Shown: positions 22,554-35,672, numbered from the stretch's first letter. The stretch is 64,000 bases of DNA from Drosophila persimilis (GCF_003286085.1 NW_020825294.1:9920001-9984000); one strand, 5' to 3'. Translations and numbers: made by a program. The notes: a model not told the origin generated them from the sequence alone.

Positions 22554-23300
22554 CTAAACTTCGTCATCCAGAACTTGCCGGATTTGAAAATCCTCTAGAT
22601 TCTCTTGAGGAATGAGTCGCAGTTTCATGTCGTTGGCCAAATGGAGAACCGCGTAGAGGGCCACCGATGGGGACAGAGAATCTTTCATCTTGTCACTCAA
22701 GACATAAGGCAAGGATCGGTAAACCTCCTGGAAGCTGGCGGTACCCTTCGCGTAGCTTTCTTCCTTTGGCACTGAGTGGGAGGGTACCGATGTCTCATCG
22801 ACAGGATTCAGGAGCTGTTTCTGGATCAAAGAATGGCAGCATTTCTTGAGATTCTTCATGTCCATCACCTTGGCACGCTTCGCAAATGGCACAATTACTT
22901 TGGTGACCTGAAAAAGAACCAAATAAATGATATTTTAGACACCCTTGGGAATAGTATGTCCCTCAAAGACCCACCTGTCTTGGTGCATCCTTAAATTCGG
23001 TGGATATCTCCAAGATTGTATCGTCATCCTCATGGATGCTTTGGCTTTGATTGAGCATTTCCTCACATGAATCCTCATTCATCATGTCCATGGGATTTTC
23101 AATGCCCGCTGTTCGTTGTCAAAAAGCTGTATTTCCTAATCGTCGTGGTGGGAGCCTCCATCCATATCCATATTATTGCCTAGACCCTCAACCAGATCGG
23201 CTTCGCCAAACCTCTGGCTAAATGTTATACTCTCTGCCGAATCGTATTTGACAAAGTAATCCGTTTCAAAGTTGAGTTTCGTGGGCAGTATCAGCTTTAT
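22554..23300 (-). pseudogene. barr: Barren/Cap-H copy F, deeply deleted pseudogene
   Basis: Exon 3 (22907-22554) is complete and open, and the 67-nt intron (22908-22974) is intact. Exon 2 survives only as its last ~300 nt (22975 to about 23300). That remnant carries a 40-nt deletion near 23110 and many substitutions that break the frame. It then joins directly to sequence equivalent to the 5' UTR and promoter (from about 23320), so exon 1, intron 1 and most of exon 2 are gone. Divergence in the remnant is clearly higher than among B-E. AATAAA on the minus strand lies at 22378-22383. It cannot encode a kleisin. Confidence 0.8.
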
Positions 23301-23319
23301 AGTTTTTCTATAACAAATT

Positions 23320-23800
23320 TTCTCCTGATTTTTACTACTTTCGTATTGGTTATTTACAGTTTTTTGAGAGGACGCCGAATTCTAGGGATGGAGATAGCCA
23401 CAGTTACACGCGCAGGGCTGCACCGCAAAATAAATAAACGAATATAATAGTTAAAAAATGCCACAATATCGGTTTGCACACTCGAATTATGAATATTAAA
23501 TGTTTTTCCAATTTGAATGTTACAGCTCAATGATTTAAACAAAGTGATTATCAATAATTATTTGTATTGTCACACAATTTGTCAAAGGGCCAACGATAGT
23601 TTCGGTAACTCTGCAAGGTATCGATATTTGTATTTGTTACAACTCTGGAGCCGTTGAAGAAGAAGAGATGAAACGGATTTACAAAGCGTTTGATATGGAA
23701 ATCGGAAAATATGAAAAAATTCCACAGAAAACAGGCAGCATCTAGCGGCCAGTAGTAATGGTTATTATGGGCGTCATCTAGCGGACAGCTTTGCAGCGAA
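23320..23800 (-). promoter_or_regulatory. Promoter region of pseudogene F, without the DINE-1 end
   Basis: It is homologous to the upstream regions of the other copies, including TATCGATA at 23619-23626. Similarity stops at CATCTAGCGG (about 23780), where the DINE-1 terminus begins in the other copies. Beyond that the sequence is unique. Confidence 0.5.
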
Positions 23801-25150
23801 CATGTTCCGTAACATTTGGTTAATTATGTTGAGACAAAATTTGTTTGTAGGTAGTTTTACATCTTACATTACGTGTACAATGTGGTGTAAAATTTGCGTA
23901 AAAGCTGTGTAAAATCTGTAAAATGACTGTAAAAATGTTCATACAAATAATGCAAAATGTGTCTAAAAGTGTATAATAGGTGAGATTGATCCGTCTTTGA
24001 TTGCAATTTTCTTTTTAATAATAATCTCTTCAGCGGACTCCTATAGATGTTGTGATGGTTATAGAATATACTTGAAATTTATAAAATTAGACGGATAGAA
24101 AACAGTCAAAAATATATTCCCTGGCAATGGATAATTCCGCAATAAACTAATTGCCAATCTACAGCCCACTGGGGCGTGATTTGTATCTTTAAGCTGTAAA
24201 CTTATTTTTCCAAAACTTTTTAAGACCCCACCCACTCTCAAATTTCATTGCCGAAACGAAGACGTAGCCGTAGGTAACCTTAAACCACCTATGGAAAACA
24301 CTCAACGCAGACCCCGAGTATCAATTAAACACTTGAGGATAGAGGGCCCACAGCCACACTGCTCTGCGCTTGACTGCTCAATTAGCCAAAACTCTCATCA
24401 GGCAAGAGGCAGCAGAAACAGCAGCAGCAATAGCCACATCTTCAAGTAATCAATCGACAGGAAAGGTGTGAAAAAATCACCAACGAAACGAAGCTTTAAT
24501 TGAAAACCTATCTGCCCCACACAGATTGTGCCATGGGGAGGTGGAAAGGCAGCATCTTGTGGGTCGTTAACTATGATTTGCAATCCGTGCAACAGGCAAC
24601 AGGCAGCAGAGGCCTGTGTGCCTGGCTACGTGTTGCCTCCTGCTGCCACTTCTGCTGCTGGATGGTAGGGGAGGGCCTTTCGATAATGATAATTTCGCAT
24701 GAGGTTCTTCTTCCTTTTTGGGATACGGTTGTAAAATTTTATCGCCAAAACATGACGGGCAAATCAATTTTTATTATTTTATCATCCATCGACGCCTGCT
24801 TAAAGGTGCTTAAAACCCTCTAAGCCCCCTCTGCTGCTCCTCTGCTGAGGAATCAGAATCATCATCCGATGGATCTATCTTTCTACCATCCATCCGTGGA
24901 ATCTATCTTTAGCCTTCCATCTCTAGCTTTACTCCAACCGCAGAATCTATCTCATAACTAAGGAGGCAATCATCATCTTACCAACGCCGACAATCGACAT
25001 CCCAGCAGCACCATCCTCTCGGAATGAAGACTCAAAACAGAACAATAGATGTATCTACCAAATGGGGTGGGGGCGGGGGCTGTGGGGGAAGGGGTGCCCA
25101 CAACAATGCGCTAAATCATTATCAGTAATTATGCATTGTGTTGCGGCCAC

Positions 25151-25196
25151 GCTCTCGCTCTCGCTCTCTCTCTCTCTCTCCCTCCCTCTCTCTCTG
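25151..25196. repeat. (CT)n microsatellite
   Basis: Interrupted CT repeat of about 46 bp. On the minus strand it is GAGA, a possible GAGA-factor target. Confidence 0.85.
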
Positions 25197-28100
25197 ACAA
25201 TGAAAAACTCCTGGCCCCCTGCCTCCCTCCTGCCACTCCACTCGAGGGAGGAGGACTCATGGATACCCAATGCACTAGGGAGGGCTTGTACCTTTTCTGT
25301 TTCGTTCGCTTTTTGGATTGCGCTTTTGATTGATTTCGTTGATTGCAGTTGGCCTTGAGCCCCGTGCCCGTGCCCGTGCCAGATCCCTTGTGGTTTATTA
25401 ATAGCCCCATTCTCATCCTCATCCTCCCACTAGTATTCTTTTGTAGCTTCGTATCTGAGGGATTTATTTCTATCCATCCTCTAAAAGTTCTCTCTTTCGG
25501 CAAACACCTGAGAGACGAGTGGTAGCTGCTTTTGTGCGAAATTTATTGGCTGTGTGCAAACATTTTGTGCAATTAACTGCCTGCTAATGCGATTTACAGA
25601 TACGCCGAATAAACACCAAGTCGACTGGCTTAGGCGTTGCCTCTTGTTTGGTCAGTAATTTCCACAATTGGAGACGATAGAGCAGCCACAACTGAAGGGA
25701 AATGCAGGCAAAAGAGGAGGAAGCAAGGCAGCCCAAAACTGAAGAGAAATCAGGCTTAAACTGAGGGGGAAAGTGAGAGAAACTGAAGGGAAATGCAGCC
25801 CAAAATGGCAGGGAGAAGTGGGAGTAGCCGAGAGGATATTGGGACCCACAAACTGAACGAGAGATTGAAGGTAAATGCAGTGCAGCCTCATAAATCACTC
25901 AACGCTTGCCTTCCAATGATGGTTGGTGTATTTGCTAAACGGGTGCCACACGGGTCCATGCTCGAAAATGGTAGAAAGGAGCATCAGTGGTGGACAGGAC
26001 AGGGGTGCTGCAAAGGCACAGAGAAGGACAGCAGCAGCGGCTGTCCCTAATCTATAAGTGGGGGCTCCCTCGAAAGAGGATGATGGCCAAAGAGGTTCAC
26101 AAAAGGTGAGACCTGCTCTCCACATGGGTTGATACGAGAGTTACGAGTGAAGGGAGAGAGTAAAGGGAGAAGAAGTGAACAATTTGGAAACTAGTGGAAA
26201 GCCGTCGATGGAATGTTAAAATGTTAGATTTGATGAAAAATAAGGGATATTTCCACCTGAAACTCCTAGATCCAACCCTCGGAAAGGCTCAAAAATTGCA
26301 CAAAGGTTCTGCCGCCTGCCTCCTCCACTGCTGCCTCTCCCAACAGTTGCCGATGTTCGTTTCGTTGGGTAATAAATTAAGTCTGCATTTGGCTATTTTT
26401 GTGGTCATTAGGCGCGACTGCAGTTTGTCTGTTTTTGGTTCTACCACTCGTACACCTACTCCTACCCTTCTTCTGCGATTCTTCTGCCAGTCGACAAGTC
26501 TCTTTCCACATAGAAGTTTTTAATGAAATGTAGTCTCTTGGTCTTAAAAGTTATACTCTGTGTGCAACGCAACGCAATGCAACGCAAGAGGTAAACCATC
26601 ATCTTTTAATGTGGCAATGGCAAATGGCATTATGAGTTATGTGTCTGTGTCTCGTGTCTCTCTGTGGTTCCTTCCAAGTGGAAGATGGCTTAATTTCTGG
26701 CTCTGTGGCTGTGTGGCTCTGTGGCACTTCAGACTCCTCTTCAGAGTGTGTGCTACAGTTCAATTAACATAATTAATGTGCGCTCCACGCCACAACACTC
26801 CACCCGTTGCGTCTCGGGTCTCTCTCTGGTGATTCTTGGAAAGCTCTCCCTCTGGGAGACTTTCGTATCAACCTCTCGTGCCTCTGACTTTTTCTGCTTT
26901 AATGAACGATTAACTGGAGCTTATTTTTAATGATTGAGAGGTTAACCTTTTGGCCTATCTCCAAGGCTGACTTTTAACAGATTTTTGTTAAACAAAATTC
27001 TAATTGTTTTAATCATTTTGATAAAAATAAATATAATTGTACGGAGGAAATTCTCACAGTTTTTGAGTGTTACTTCTGGTTTTTACACCTTTTTTTAAGT
27101 TTTATTACAACGTGAGCTTGAACTTTTTTAATGACTTCATTTCAAGGTCGAGTAAATAATGTATGATATGATTCAAAAGTAATTCTGAATCTTGGGAAAA
27201 CCCTAACCATTGTCTTGGTTTAATGAGATTTTATCTCACATTTTCATTATGTTTTTTATGTAATTTTAAAGATTTTTCTATTAATGAAACAATTTTACAA
27301 CTCTAACTAAAGGGAACTATAGAATGATAATGCTACAAAAATGTTAGTTTTTTTTTATTAGATGAACATACATATCGAGTATTTTGCTCACCTTTCATGA
27401 CTATACTGCATATATATCGTATTCCCAATCCACTTGATAGTTTTCCTCACTTTTAAGCAAAGTTTTGGCTAAGAAAACGCCAAAAACCGACTTAAAGTTT
27501 GATTGATTCGAATACAGTATATCCCACAGCTTATTTATAAACTTTACAGTCAATCAAAATCAATTTTTAGTTCGGAAAACTTTTGTTTTCGCCACTGAAG
27601 GCTAATGCGATGGTTATAAAGTTTTTCTTTTCTTGGGAGAAGTTTTTTGAATGCTTCATTGCCAGAGGACACTGTTGCTGGTGTAGCTCTATTTGCCACA
27701 GGACTCCTCTGTCTGCTCCTCTAGATCTCCGTTTACTGCTCCTCGAAAGCGACAGTTTGAGGATACATGGGATATGCTTATGTGCCATTAGGTGGGCATA
27801 TTAAATGACTTCTTGGCAGAAGGGCAAACATCCAGGGACAGGGTTTAGGCTATGGTTTATATTTCAGGCCATTTGGCAGCATAGAATTTCAGGCTGCACT
27901 CAAAAACAATTTCAGATTGCACTCGAAAGTGTTTTGGGGGGTCGCTTAATGTTCGCTTAAAAAGGTGTTGACGGGAGCGCATAAGCAGCAGCCAAGCAGC
28001 CAAGCGGACATGTGTGAAATATGATATGCTCATTAGGGAGCCCCTGACACGCCCCTAAATAAACCAAGAACCCAGAGGCCCGCCCATGGCGGCGTCGCCT

Positions 28101-28801
28101 TCTCTCTCTGGTAAGTCAAGTGCATAAATAAATGCCTGGCATTTGCCTCTGCCTCTACGCTGCTGTTCATCTGATGGGGGAAAAAAGGATGGGGCAAGAT
28201 GTGAGAGATGATGATGGCAATGCAGCAGGCAGCAGGCAGCGTTAAGCGGTTGAAAGCAAAACGCACACCTGCCACCCGTTTATGGCCCCGTTTTTGTGAT
28301 ATATCATCCGGTTGCCAGGCAAGGCAGCATCTCACGTACAGGAGGAGCAAGGACACCTGACTACGCCACCACCCACCACCCCCGTTTCAGAAATGTAAAG
28401 CAGTGGGCCAACAGAATCTCTGGCTAAGAAGCCAAGTCAAGTCAGTCAACTGGTTTCTCATTTCGCATGCACGTCGCATCTTGTGGATACACTCAGGCTC
28501 ATGGAGTCGTAACTCAAGGGAGAGAACATCTTTGATTACCAAGATCAAATGGATGGATGGCAAAGAAGACAAGAAAGTGGAAAATAGTGGGCTGCGAAAG
28601 CAACGAAAAGAGTATTCAGCATTCCCTTTATATTGGCCCAAGTTGGGGTTCCAGTTTTTCTCGTTATACGCGCATTGTTTTAGTTGAAGTTCAGTGCGTG
28701 GTCAATCGGCATAATAAATCATTATAACGCCCACCAGAACCCATAAAAAACTCTGCCTCTCGCGATCACCGATTAAGTCATCATCAACGAAAGCCACAAG
28801 C

Positions 28802-28844
28802 CACAGACACAGATACAGACACAGATACAGACACAGACACAGAA
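28802..28844. repeat. ACAGACACAGAT tandem repeat
   Basis: Between three and four copies of a 12-base unit alternating ACAGAC and ACAGAT. Confidence 0.8.
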
Positions 28845-28867
28845 GAGACTCTGCAATGGAAACAATG

Positions 28868-28899
28868 CGTCGTCGGAGTCGTCGTCGTCGTCGTCATCG
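28868..28899. repeat. (GTC)n trinucleotide microsatellite
   Basis: Interrupted run of CGT/GTC triplets. Confidence 0.8.
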
Positions 28900-30439
28900 T
28901 GTGGCGTGCCCAAAAGTAGCCCTGGGGTCAGGGTCGGGGTTCGGGGTTCGTCTCTGGCTGGGGCTCGGGCTTTACAGCGCCTTTGGGCCACAGATTATTT
29001 AAAAACCAATAGAGATTTCATCTGTTTGACTTGGCAATAAAGTCATTTAGAATGTAAACATCGCCTCGTGAAATGAGTAAAGATCCATTATGACAGCAGC
29101 AGAACCAACAAAAGCTTAAGCTTAAGAGGAGTTATCAACTGCGAGAAATGGAGTTTTACTTTGGCTGTGACCTACTACTGGAGCTGCAGCGCTCCAAAGA
29201 GGATTTTCCTGCAGTTTGAGTTATTAAATAATACTTGGAAAAGGTGTTACCCTTTGATGAAATCTGAACTGACAAAAAACTGTACCTCTTTTTCGCATTT
29301 GAAGAATTTTCAACTAAATTTTAGTCGATGGTTTAGTTGTTGGAATTCGTAAAAATCGTATTAATTTTATTATTAATTACTTTAAATAATTCAGTAAATA
29401 AATAAATTATTTTTAAATATTTTCCAAATCTTTGCATTCTAACAAAATGAAAGAAAATAATTTGTTCATTTGAAAATTAGTCAAATATCATACGATTGTG
29501 TGCCCTTCAAAAGCTGGACTTTTTTTGTGTATTTTTTCTCCCATTTTCAGTTTTAATCCCCCTGAGAAAATGATGTTCTGTTTGCATTTACTTCATTCCC
29601 AAGCGCTTTTCTAGAAAATCTGTTCATAGAGCATTAAAATGCAAAGGAAATCTCTGTAACAAGTTGCGGCAGAATAAATGTCTAGTATTTTGTCATGTGT
29701 CCACACACTAAGCGTCCCTACGCAATGCTTTCCATTCATGGTTCTTGCCTTAAAGTAAGGAGAAGCCTTTCTTTTTTCCTGCCTTCAGGCACCTGTTTCC
29801 CCCACCCACAGCCCGAGTACTTTTAATATTATTTACATCTCAATCTGAATGCAAGCCCCAATAATCACAATATTTATTTCATTCGCTCCCTCTCTCTCTC
29901 TCTGTCTCTCTCTTTCTCCGGCGGCGGTGGCGACGGCTTCCGCTCTTCAATAAAGGAAACAGCATTACTCTTCAAATGCAAAATGCAAATCAATTGAAAA
30001 TACAAATAGAAAAGCTCCAAAGGAAAAGTGGTCGAAAGGAAGGTACAAAAAATAAACTAAAACTTGTAATAAATAAAAAAATCAAGCACCGTTAACGGCA
30101 ACAACAAATACACCCACAGGGACTTTATTTACGGAGGTTTTAGCCAGAAGAGAGAGGGAGTTAGAGCCAGAGTTTAAGGCAGAGTTAGAGCTAAAGTTAC
30201 AGTCGTAGTCGCAGTCGGAGTTGGAGCCAGAGACCGAGCCAAAGTTAGAGCCAGCGTTAGAGCGCCCAGGGTTTGTCTTGCTTTTGGTGTGAATTTATTG
30301 CTTAATCATGCGGGTTTTTTTGTATATTTATTTTTGCTGAAAAGTAAATAGCAGGGAAATGCCAGCTGTGGAAACTGAAGCTTTAGATACTCTAAGAGAG
30401 CCATTTTTACATCCATTAAATATTGATGTTCTTTCAACG

Positions 30440-30860
30440 GATAGCCAAAATTATCAGAAAATACTAGAAAAAATACGGGTTAAAATAAATAAATCAATAA
30501 AAATACAAAACAATTTAAAAAAAAAATGTTTAAGAGTAGAAACCGTTATGAAGAAAGTACCAGAAAATACGCTTGGAAAAATACTGTAGAAATATACTAC
30601 ATATATTAAACATACTAGAAAATGCTATACAAAATAAATACCGAAAAGATGTTAGATACATACTCTAAAATACCAGAAAATAAGATATATAAATAATCAC
30701 GTAATATTACTATAAAAATACTGAAAAAAAACTACCAGCAAAATGAATTTATTTTAAAAAATCCAGAAATTACTAGGAAAAAATAAAGATAATTCTAAAA
30801 CTAGTACGAAAAATACCCAACAAATTCTAAAAATTGCTGTAAGAAATGCCAGAAATTACT
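30440..30860. repeat. A+T-rich degenerate repeat, TACTAGAAAA type (1)
   Basis: Words such as CCAGAAAATAC, ACTAGAAAATG and ACTAGGAAAA recur at irregular spacing. The same kind of sequence returns at 32590-33060 and 34370-34880. Confidence 0.5.
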
Positions 30861-31489
30861 AGTCACGATATCATCTCTTTTGAGTAATTAAGCTCTTCCT
30901 TTCTGAGCGTTGCAAACATTTTACCCAAATCATACTACCCTCCCACCAAAATAGGTTACAAAGCGGGTTAAAATGCAAATAAATCCGGCAGAAATCCAGG
31001 TCCAGGTCTCAGTTCAGGTCTCGCTGCTCTCTGGTTGAACTCCAGCTTCAGTTGCTCTTTTTTTTGTGGGGTCTCTAACAAGGTGTAGTGCTTGTCTAAC
31101 TGGACGTTCCTCTGGCGTTACTATTCTGTGCCGCTCTCCGTAGTATGTTTTCTGTTCCCTTCTTATGTAGGCGTTTTGGCGTGGTTGTGGCTCTGGCTGT
31201 GGCGGGGGTCAGACCCCCAGTAGCATACTCAAATTTGTTGCAGCAACAACGTGGTTTTTGCCGTTTGTTTTATGTGTGTGGGCGACAGACGCAACTGGTA
31301 AATGCAGCAATTAATATGAGGCGCACATGCAGCAGCCAGCAACAGCACAGCAGCAGCACCGAAGCAGCACAGCAACAGCTTGCCCACCCACACAGCACAC
31401 ACAGCGAAGCTCCCATCGAACTGCAACATGTTTGCCTCAAACAGATACAGTCCGTATCTCAATCTACAGCGAACGGAACCTCAAGCTTT

Positions 31490-31540
31490 GGTTCGTCCGC
31501 TCACTCGAAAAACGAGTTTCGCCGCGTGCGGATTGTCGTC
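31490..31540 (+). promoter_or_regulatory. Possible Inr + DPE core promoter
   Basis: TCACTC at about 31501 resembles a Drosophila initiator (TCAKTY). GGATTG lies about +28 to +33 from its A, close to the DPE consensus RGWYVT. There is no TATA box. The sequence downstream is A-rich, with AACAAAAA and GTGTAAAAGTG strings common in Drosophila 5' UTRs. Inference from motifs only. Confidence 0.3.
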
Positions 31541-32098
31541 TCTGTGGCTTTCGTAAAACAAAAAAATACTGCTACTGGTAGCAGTGCTACTGCAATTCCT
31601 ACATCAATTATCTCTTTGAACAAAATAACGCACCATTAAACAAATGCAAAGCAACAAAAATTTGTGTACAAAATTGTGTAAAAGTGTAAAAAAAAACATA
31701 ATATTGTTTGTCGTAACTACAAATAGCGGTCTATGGTTTGTTTTGAAGCTATGGGTAAACCCAACATTAACCGCAACAACATTAAATTTGTGTTATTTTT
31801 AAGCCCATAATTTATGGAAATTATCAGCAAAAAATATATATATTTCTTTTGAAGTCTCTACAAAATACAAGAGTATTTATTTCCCTCCCTCAAGTACGTG
31901 TAAAGTGAGTGTAAAAGTGAGTGCTCCAATTGGTTTATAGAACGTGCAAAGAAAACGGTTAATACCCGAAGCAAACAACACACAAGAAATCTAACAAATA
32001 GATGAAGCCCACATTAAAATGAAGTTAAAATTGCCCCCGAGCACAGCCTGCATGCTAATGGAGCTGTAAACAAAGCCCCAGACCAGCCACAGAATATT
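31501..32098 (+). other. Possible noncoding 5' UTR exon
   Basis: From the candidate start site to a good splice donor (AATATT|GTGAGT, GT at 32099). No frame with an ATG is open into the donor; there is a short upstream ORF beginning MKLKLPPSTA near 32020. If real, it would be the first exon of a long gene running to the right. A 164-codon frame starting at 31145 overlaps it but has only low-complexity Ser/Gln/Thr character. Confidence 0.25.
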
Positions 32099-32589
32099 GT
32101 GAGTAACTTTTAACTGCTTTGTCGGTTAGTGGGTTCGAAAAGGGTGGAGACTGTGTGCTACCAGATGTTGCAGAAGAACTGGGTTCAATTCTGGGGAAGG
32201 TGTGAGAAATATTATAATTTCTGCAGCTGCAATTGTGATAATTGATGCTTCGGGCATTCGTATTTACATTTAGATATATCACTAGCTAAACGCTGACGGA
32301 AATCTATGATGGACATTTCAAATTAGTGCTTCAAATATTTGGTATATTTCTAGAATTCGTGTTTATTTAATTTCGTCTCTTTTTTGAGCATTTTTTCCCA
32401 CGAAAGTTCTTTAGGCAGTGTTTTTCTGTTTGAGTTTTATTCTTGTCACACGAAAAACTTCTTAGGTGAAAAAGTTTCTGCACCAATAAAAAAGCTGTAC
32501 AAATTGTAAGCTGATATATGAAGTGGGTGAGAAGAAGAAAATAAATGGGATAGGATGGCCTTTAAAAGGAGAGAATAAGAAGGCGCAAA

Positions 32590-33060
32590 GAGATTTAGAT
32601 ATTTTAATATTTATTTAAATATTTAAGTACAAAAAATATAATAAAACATAAAAATAAAAAAAGCATAAAAAACCTAAAAATATAAGTATACCAGTAAATA
32701 ATAAAACAAATACAATCAAAAATTCAATAGAAATATTAGATATATTTCAGAATAATACTATATAAATACCAGAAAATGACCACATAAATATATAAGAAAA
32801 TACTAAAATAAATAGCACAAAAAATGCTATACAAACATAATGTAAATTCCAGAATAATATTAGAATAAATACCAGATATTACCGCATAGGTACCATACCA
32901 GAAAAATCTAAAATACTAGAAAAAACCAGAACATGCATATTCTTATAGATAAATTCAAGAAGATTTCTGATATATTATAAGAAATAAAATATGTATGTGT
33001 TGTAAAATTGTAACAAATTTTTGGATAACACCAGAAAAAATACTCAAAAAATAGTAAAAC
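32590..33060. repeat. A+T-rich degenerate repeat, TACTAGAAAA type (2)
   Basis: Recurring ATACCAGAAAATG, AATACTAGAAAAAACC and similar words. Confidence 0.5.
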
Positions 33061-33825
33061 ATAAAAAAATTGCTGAAATAAGATAAGAGGTTGAAGCTAA
33101 GCCCCTTGAAATCCGAATGGTGTTGAAAAGTAGTACCATTTCTAATATATTGCAACCCGTTTTAGCCGTTAGGATTCCAGTTTTGGGATTCTGTTGAATT
33201 CTGTCTCTAGAGTTCCTTGACTGGAAGTAATATTTCATGGTTTGCTCATTTGCTCTGCAGCTTTTGTTCTCCACACACACGGGCGATGATTGGGGGTACT
33301 GGGGGTATGTGTCGAAATAATTTCACTTGACAGTTGGCTAATAAACTTGCCTACTTCATGGCCCTCACACTGCTCAGATCTGGGGGAGCCAGAGAGCTCT
33401 TCAACGCCTCATTACTCATGCTAAATCTTCTGGCACTTTACACCTTCGTATAATGCAAAGGTTGTCAACTTTTGGTAGAGAGTGTGTTGCATGAGTGTCT
33501 GTGCTCTTTAAGCCTTATGCAACAGCTCAAATTAGCCATGCAATTTGTACTTAACTATTTACAGCGCACCAGAGTGTGCTGCCCCAGAGAAAGAGACAGA
33601 AACTGGGAAGTGGGATTGAGAGAGGGATTGGGGGGCAAATAGCTTCTTGAGTACTCTTTCTGTGCAGAGGCGTTTGGGGCCGTCCATCTGTGTGTGAGGG
33701 ACGAGAATAATAAAATGGCAAAGGACTTAAAACGAGACGCGACAACAACGTGCGGATGGGATGGCGGACGTAGACAAGCGACAAGTTTATCACTTGTTAA
33801 GCCAAACGTCGGACAGGCGATGCTT

Positions 33826-33862
33826 CAGCAGCAACAGCAGCAGCAGCAGCCACAGCCACAGC
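33826..33862. repeat. (CAG)n microsatellite
   Basis: Interrupted CAG/CAA run. In one frame it would code eight Gln followed by PQPQ. Confidence 0.8.
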
Positions 33863-34369
33863 TCTGGGTTCCAGCCATAGATGCAGTTCCATCTTCTGCT
33901 GAAGCAAGAGAGAATCAACTCTCAGCTCAGCCCCCATCTGCAGTCTCAGCTCTAGAATACGAATCAGCTCCATCTTCTGCTGCAGACTACGTCCAGACGA
34001 TGTCTCGGCAAGTCGACGACGGCGACGACTGGCAGGCGGTGATGGGCGCGGCAGATAAGGCACTTGGCCAAACAGAATGTGGACTCGGCCAGAATGTGGA
34101 ACCTAGAGATAGGTCGCGTGGATGGGATGGCTGGATGGATGCAATTTGCATGGGAGTCACACGAAAGTGAGTTACATTTAGGGTTGAAATACATACGGGA
34201 GGGCTACGAGGATATCCAAAGGGAATACACGAAAAGATGAAGGTTCAGATAGATGGGGATATCTGTTCGAATAGAAAAGGGGATATGGCAGATGACGTCT
34301 GGGAATTAAAATGGAAATAATGTGGATATCTAAAGAGAAAGATTATGGATTCCTGCGAACGACTGTCAA

Positions 34370-34880
34370 TGGAATTCTAGTACTTTTTTAGGAAGTACAG
34401 AAAAATACTAGAATAATACTAGAAGAATAGTTTTAAAATATTAGAAAAATAAAATTAAAATTCTAAAAATATACATTTTAAAAACACCTATATAATACTA
34501 ACAAAATATTACAAAATACTAGAAAAATAATTAACTTTCTCTAAATATTAATTTTTTAAATATATGTATAAAACAAAAAATACTTAGAAATACTACAAAA
34601 AAATAGCTAAAATATATACTACAAGGAGGATTAAGAAATATTAGATAGAAGTAGAAAAATTACAGCAAAACAACTCTAATACTATAGCAAAAAAAATTGA
34701 AAAATAGTTAAAAAAAAATAACTAGAAAAATTCTGAAATATTAAATGGTACTAAAAAATAATAGTTTAAAAAACTTTAAAATAATCGAAATAATACGTTA
34801 CAAAATTAAAAAAACTCTACTTTTTTTTCAATATGCCATATATCTAAAAAATATAAAGTAAAGATAAAAGCGAATAAAAG
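34370..34880. repeat. A+T-rich degenerate repeat, TACTAGAAAA type (3)
   Basis: Recurring AATACTAGAA and ACTAGAAAAAT words, very A-rich on the + strand. Confidence 0.5.
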
Positions 34881-35642
34881 TGCTATCATAAAAAACAACA
34901 ACACGAATGAGGAATTCCCTTGAGAAGGAATTCATGGAATAACTGCATGTGCATTATGGCGGTTAATGTTCCTTAATCTCATGCAGATACTTTTCTGTTT
35001 AAGTCGTGCTTACATCCATGTACTCCTCCTCTGATATGCAAGAGTACATATACATATTTAAGCAGCCACAAAATGGGAAAGATCAATAAAAAGATACTGG
35101 CCATGTCTTACAGTAATGGGATTACCCTTTAAACGCTTTAGTAAGCCATCAAAATGAAACGTTTAAGGAGATGCTCTTCCAATGAAATACCATAATCCGC
35201 TTTTGGGAGACCATCTTTGAGACAACTTTCGGCAGCTGCGTCTCCTTTTTGGCTTCCTTTGCTGGGGTCTCACGAACGTAGTGACCATCCTATATCTCAC
35301 ATGAGCGGAAGAGCATCCCCAGAGCAAACCAAATGGCGGAAGGGGAGGACCAGCTGCTCCTCTTTTAAATAATGTCTGCAAATTGTTTTGAGTGACAATA
35401 AGCGAAAAATCGATGCTCGGAAAGATGCAGCTTTGGGCCACAGCAACAACCGCCGCCGTTGGCTATAAATACGAGAAGTGCCCGCCGCCGATAAAACAGG
35501 AAGCAAATGTCAAAGTGATTGTCAACTCAAAAATTACGTATACGCATTCAATCGGATGCTTTTCCATTGATACGAGTCGAGTATCGCATCGTATCGTAGT
35601 TTGGCGAGAGATTGCTTTCGTTTCCGCCATCATCGGTGGGCC

Positions 35643-35672
35643 ACAGCAGCGACAGCAACAGCAACAGCAACA
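35643..35672. repeat. CAG/CAA microsatellite
   Basis: CAGCGACAGCAACAGCAACA-type run. Confidence 0.8.

Larger units (their letters stand above)
10700..23000. repeat. Large palindrome centred between barr D and barr E
   Basis: The left arm (about 10.7-16.2 kb: barr C 3' end, X copy 3, barr D) matches in reverse complement the right arm (17.4-23.0 kb: barr E, X copy 4, barr F 3' end). The centre, 16221-17399, is not repeated across the axis. D and E share 3' flank sequence found nowhere else in the window. Confidence 0.75.
23831..31140. other. Noncoding DNA, no gene seen
   Basis: No reading frame here has convincing coding character; those present are short, compositionally biased or cross microsatellites. 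Contents: CT-rich microsatellites (25151-25196, 29887-29918), a CCGTGC hexamer run near 25360-25380, a GTC run (28868-28899) and an ACAGACACAGAT tandem (28802-28844). There is also a degenerate GAGCCAGAGTTA array (about 30150-30265) and an A+T-rich tract with repeated TACTAGAAAA-like words (30440-30860). Confidence 0.5.

Noticed and set aside
31145-31639. 164-codon plus-strand frame
   Set aside because: Low-complexity Gln/Ser/Thr/His composition and no domain. It overlaps a likely 5' UTR; probably chance in CAG-rich DNA.
33694-34170. 158-codon frame with poly-Gln, ending next to a GTGAGT donor
   Set aside because: Built on a CAG microsatellite and an imprecise CCATCTTCTGCTG duplication. No acceptor or partner exon found.
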